Shown one piece after another: positions 60,371-63,419 of a stretch of 63,419 nt of DNA. The notes beneath the pieces were generated by a model. The model saw nothing but the letters and a program-made list of their open reading frames with translations. It was not told where the DNA came from and ran no database searches. The stretch is from the NCBI GenBank assembly GCA_028281765.1, contig JANQJF010000047.1:1-63419 (forward strand), in the 5' to 3' direction. The position numbers and the translations under genes are program-made. Position 1 is the stretch's first letter. Each line of letters opens with the position of its first letter. The DNA is from Planctomycetota bacterium (GTDB lineage Bacteria > Planctomycetota > UBA1135 > UBA2386).

Positions 60371-61477
60371 TCACTTGGCGATCGTCACGGGCGGCACGGC
60401 GGTCGCCGGCACGTCCGAAACGGACATCTGGTAGAGGCGGTATAGAACCCGGAACGCCGTCTGGCTGCGAGCCTCGGGATCCCGGGGAAGCGCGTAATGA
60501 AGGCCCTCATACTCGACCGTGAAGAGACTGTTGCCGTGTGGAGCCTCGGCTTCGACGACGCGCGGTAGCGCATCGGGGCGGGACTCGCGAATGCCGGTGG
60601 CGATCGAATCGAGGATCGCGCTGACCGATCGCAGCTTGATCCAACCGCGCAGCGGCGCCGCGGCGCCGCCCCTGCGGAGGTCGAGACGCACGAAGTTGGA
60701 CGGGTACTCCTGCGCCGCGCGCTGCAACTCGATCCGCGCGTCGTTGCTCATGGCCGCCGGATCGTAGCTCGTCACAGCGTGCCGGCCGACGACGCGGCGC
60801 GACAGAACGCCTTCTCCGCCGTCCATGCGAAAGCCGTATCCCAGCTCGATCAGCTCGGCGAGATCCTTGGCGCTCGGCGCGCCGTCGGCCGCGCCGCGCC
60901 ACGACTCCTCGAACACCAGTTCTCCGACGTCGAGCCGGCGCGCGCGATCGAGCGCGTCGATGCGGGACACGATCTCCGCGAAGCCATCCGCTCCGTTGTC
61001 GATGACGCGACGATCGCCGTCGGGAGTCTCGACGACAATCGAGCGCACGATGAGCTCGAGCAGCAGCGCCGCGTCGACACCCTGGTGATAGAAGAAGCCG
61101 AACGTCGACTCGTCGAGCGGCGTCAGAAGCCGCCGGGTGAACTCTTCGCCCTGGATCGGTACGATGCTGATCGTCGGATTCTCGGCGGCGCTGACGCCGA
61201 CCGATGGCATGTACAGATCGGCCGCGGGCCCCTCGGCGAGCTCGGCCCCCATGCCGACGTCGGTGCGGAAGTCGAACGTCGCGGCGATCCCGGACACGGT
61301 CGTGAAGTGCACCGGGCGGTGGTGCCGCGCGCGCGCGATGTTGAGCAGCAGCATCTCGGCCTGCGCGCGACTGACGGTCTCGTCGTAGTCGAGCACGACC
61401 TCGTGTAGCGACGTGCGCATCGCGCATCCGGTCGCGAGAAGACCGGCGATCAGAAGCGAGTGCCCGAGCGCGTTCAC
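60371..61477 (-). CDS. Hypothetical lipoprotein
   Basis: 368 residues with a GTG start at 61477 that overlaps the amidohydrolase stop (GTGA). The signal 'HSLLIAGLLATGC' gives a clear lipobox. The mature protein opens 'TSLHEVVLDYDETVSRAQAE' and 'LLLNIARARHHRPVHFTTVS', a motif pair seen in uncharacterised lipoproteins of several Gram-negatives. The C-terminal part 'NSLFTVEYEGLHYALPRD' is also well ordered. No function known; probably outer-membrane attached. Position between an amidohydrolase and a nitroreductase does not define it. Confidence 0.7.
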   Translation of the reverse strand: MNALGHSLLIAGLLATGCAMRTSLHEVVLDYDETVSRAQAEMLLLNIARARHHRPVHFTTVSGIAATFDFRTDVGMGAELAEGPAADLYMPSVGVSAAENPTISIVPIQGEEFTRRLLTPLDESTFGFFYHQGVDAALLLELIVRSIVVETPDGDRRVIDNGADGFAEIVSRIDALDRARRLDVGELVFEESWRGAADGAPSAKDLAELIELGYGFRMDGGEGVLSRRVVGRHAVTSYDPAAMSNDARIELQRAAQEYPSNFVRLDLRRGGAAAPLRGWIKLRSVSAILDSIATGIRESRPDALPRVVEAEAPHGNSLFTVEYEGLHYALPRDPEARSQTAFRVLYRLYQMSVSDVPATAVPPVTIAK

Positions 61478-63273
61478 CGTTCGCTCTCGACCTCGACATT
61501 CTGGTAGCCGCCGAAGCGTGTCACCGGCGACCACTCAGGCGACGGTGCAGGCAGCTCCGGATTCAGATGGGCAAACGGTCCGGCGCCGTACACCGGCCTG
61601 CCGCCGACGATCGTCAGCACCGACTCGATCGAACGGATCGACTCGTCGGGCACGGTGAAGTAGTCGTCGGACAGCACCGCGAGGTCGGCGAATTGCCCCG
61701 GGACCAGCGCGCCCTTGAGCTTCTCCTCACCGGACAATCTTGCGCTGCCCGCCGTGCAGAGACCCAGCGCCTCGTCGCGGGTCAGTCGATTCTCGGGCGG
61801 GTAGAGCACGGTGCCACCGACAGTGCGACCGGCCACCATCCAGTAGAGCGACAGCCACGGATTGTGGCTCGAAACACGCGTCGCGTCGGTGCCCGCCGCG
61901 AGTGGGATCCCGGAGTCGAGCAACATGCGCAGCGGCGGCGAGTTCGCGGCGACATCGGCTCCGTAGCGCTCGACGAAGTACTCACCGGCGAACGCCATGC
62001 GGTTCTGGATCGCGATGCCACCGCCGAGTCTCCGAATACGCTCGACTTGCTCCGGTCGAATGGTCTCGGCGTGATCGACTGTCCATCGCAAACCGTCGAA
62101 GCCATGCTTCGCGTCGACTCGGTCGAACACGTCGAGCAGCCGCTCGATCGATTCGCCATACGTCGCGTGGATGCGAAACGACCAGCGGTTCTTGACGAGC
62201 AGTGACGCCACCGCTTCGAGGCGCTTGTCCATCGCTCGTTGCAGCCTCGGTCGCGGCGCGAGAAAGTTCTCGAAGTCGCCCGCCGACCAGGTCAAGAACT
62301 CGCCACCGCCTTGCAGCACATAGCCGTTCTGGTGTACCGCATCGATGTTCTCGCCCGCCGCGTAGTCCCGTGTCCAGCCTTCGAAATCCTGCAGCTCCTT
62401 GCCGGGACGCTGCGGGAAGAGGAAGTAGGAGATGCGGATCGGCAGGCGCCCTTCCGCCGCGAGCTTCTCGGTCGCGACGTAGTTGGTCGGGAACATGTGG
62501 CCCCCACCGCCGGCATCGATGGCACTCGTCAAACCAAAGCGGTTGAGCTCACGGTAGAACTGCAGCGTCGAGTTGACCTGCTGTTCCGCCGTCATGTGCG
62601 GCAGCTTGCCGATCGTCTTGTAGAGGATCGTCGGATTCGGTTCGGCCAGGAGCTCCGCGCCGCCGTCGATGAAGTCGTAGCGGCTACCCTTCGGCGACTT
62701 CGTGTTCTCGTCGATCCCGAGCGCCTCGACACCTGCCTTGTTGAGGAAGCCCTTGCTGTAGAGGAACAGCACGAACACCGGCGTGTTCGGAGCCGCCTCG
62801 TTGAGCTCCTCGATCGTCGGCATCCGACGCTCTTCGAACTGGAATGGGGACCAACCGCCGATCACGCGCACCCACTGCCCGGCCGGAGTCCGCTGCGCCT
62901 GCTCTCGAATCATCGCGAGTCCGCGTTTCAGGCTGGTGACGCCGTCCCAACGCAGCTCGAGGTTGTAGAAGCGGCCGCCCCGCACGACGTGCGAGTGCGA
63001 GTCGTTGAGACCCGGGATCACCGTGCGGCCCTGGAGGTCGATTGCGCGCGCGTCGTCCGTGGCGTGACGCTGGAGCTCCTCGAGCGACCCCGTGCCGATG
63101 ACGCGACCGCCGCCGAGCGCGATGGCGGTCGTGACGGTGCGGTCTGCGTCCATCGTGTGGACGCGGCCGCCGTGGAGGATGAGGTCGGCGGTGCCTGGCT
63201 GGGGCGCGGGCTGGGCCGTGCAGGCTGGGACCGTCGTGAGGAGGGACAGTAGGAAGTGGTGAAGGGGTCGCAT
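61474..63273 (-). CDS. YtcJ-like metal-dependent amidohydrolase, probable lipoprotein
   Basis: 599 residues from the ATG at 63273; a signal peptide ends at 'LLTTVPAC', so lipidation is likely. Amidohydrolase landmarks: 'DLILHGGRVHTMDADRTV', first metal motif in 'VIPGLNDSHSHVVRGG', 'SAIDAGGGGHMFPTNYV', 'WTVDHAETI', and 'AAGTDATRVSSHNPWLSLYW'. The tail 'GALVPGQFADLAVLSDDYFT' is the standard composite-domain end. Members cleave amide bonds of exotic amides; this one would act outside the cytoplasm. It is the first gene of the unit running to 59748. Confidence 0.93.
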   Translation of the reverse strand: MRPLHHFLLSLLTTVPACTAQPAPQPGTADLILHGGRVHTMDADRTVTTAIALGGGRVIGTGSLEELQRHATDDARAIDLQGRTVIPGLNDSHSHVVRGGRFYNLELRWDGVTSLKRGLAMIREQAQRTPAGQWVRVIGGWSPFQFEERRMPTIEELNEAAPNTPVFVLFLYSKGFLNKAGVEALGIDENTKSPKGSRYDFIDGGAELLAEPNPTILYKTIGKLPHMTAEQQVNSTLQFYRELNRFGLTSAIDAGGGGHMFPTNYVATEKLAAEGRLPIRISYFLFPQRPGKELQDFEGWTRDYAAGENIDAVHQNGYVLQGGGEFLTWSAGDFENFLAPRPRLQRAMDKRLEAVASLLVKNRWSFRIHATYGESIERLLDVFDRVDAKHGFDGLRWTVDHAETIRPEQVERIRRLGGGIAIQNRMAFAGEYFVERYGADVAANSPPLRMLLDSGIPLAAGTDATRVSSHNPWLSLYWMVAGRTVGGTVLYPPENRLTRDEALGLCTAGSARLSGEEKLKGALVPGQFADLAVLSDDYFTVPDESIRSIESVLTIVGGRPVYGAGPFAHLNPELPAPSPEWSPVTRFGGYQNVEVESER

Positions 63274-63419
63274 GACAGGAGAGGGAGGCGACGTCTGTCG
63301 AGGGGAGGGGCCAAGGTGGTGCACGTTTTCGGACCCGGGCGCGGGCTCGTTCACGTTCCGCGGGTCGGGACTCGGAGCACGCCGTGGAACGAGTCCCGAC
63401 CCGAGGAACTTGAACAAGC

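Overview
The window looks like a chromosome segment of a GC-rich Planctomycetota bacterium. This is inferred from gene content, not from a marker gene. Supporting signs are two transmembrane Ser/Thr kinases fused to formylglycine-generating-enzyme-like (FGE-like) domains, an ECF sigma factor of the kinase-linked type, many secreted proteins of unknown function that share a C-terminal module, a Tat-exported Gfo/Idh/MocA oxidoreductase, a secreted CHAT protease and a ThuA/SGNH/S9 giant. No rRNA, tRNA, CRISPR array or insertion sequence was recognised.

Layout. 1-9.9 kb: two kinase-FGE fusion genes, a divergent ECF sigma gene, secreted proteins, and decayed copies of both a secreted protein and a sigma factor. 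10.4-17.9 kb: a signalling cluster with a membrane histidine kinase, a di-haem peroxidase lipoprotein, a LuxR-type regulator with a degenerate receiver, and a coupled pair of receivers (REC-HDOD and REC with a degenerate HD-GYP). 17.9-29 kb: an accessory zone with lower GC, long gaps, a frameshifted receiver gene, a 77-bp inverted-repeat element, a duplicated lipoprotein signal fragment, unrecognised secreted proteins, a YceK-like lipoprotein and one Gfo/Idh/MocA oxidoreductase. 29-34 kb: small lipoproteins, a lipase-like lipoprotein, a COG0523 GTPase, a cold-shock protein with a clear terminator and a SnoaL-like protein. 34-41 kb: the TPR-CHAT protein and the ThuA-SGNH-S9 fusion.

41-57.4 kb reads as ordinary chromosome: an ABC-2 transporter operon running into pirin and SDR genes, an EreA/ChaN-like protein, a peroxiredoxin-like gene with an in-frame TGA exactly at the peroxidatic cysteine (predicted selenoprotein), an NAD(P)-binding protein, a VTT-domain membrane protein, a tandem universal stress protein, a GT9 glycosyltransferase, an ATP-dependent DNA ligase, and a PadR regulator coupled to an Lnt-like acyltransferase. 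57.5-63.4 kb: a two-transmembrane protein next to a prokaryotic YEATS protein (possible conflict module), an AlkB-like dioxygenase, a nitroreductase, a lipoprotein and a YtcJ-like amidohydrolase.

The strongest points for follow-up are the TGA-containing peroxiredoxin with a hairpin that fits the bacterial SECIS model, the 2TM/pYEATS pair, the three-enzyme fusion with an altered catalytic acid, the signalling cluster built from catalytically degenerate domains, and the recurring C-terminal module with its decayed copies. Start codons were chosen by Shine-Dalgarno motifs, signal peptides and overlaps with upstream stops; several lie well inside the longest open frame.
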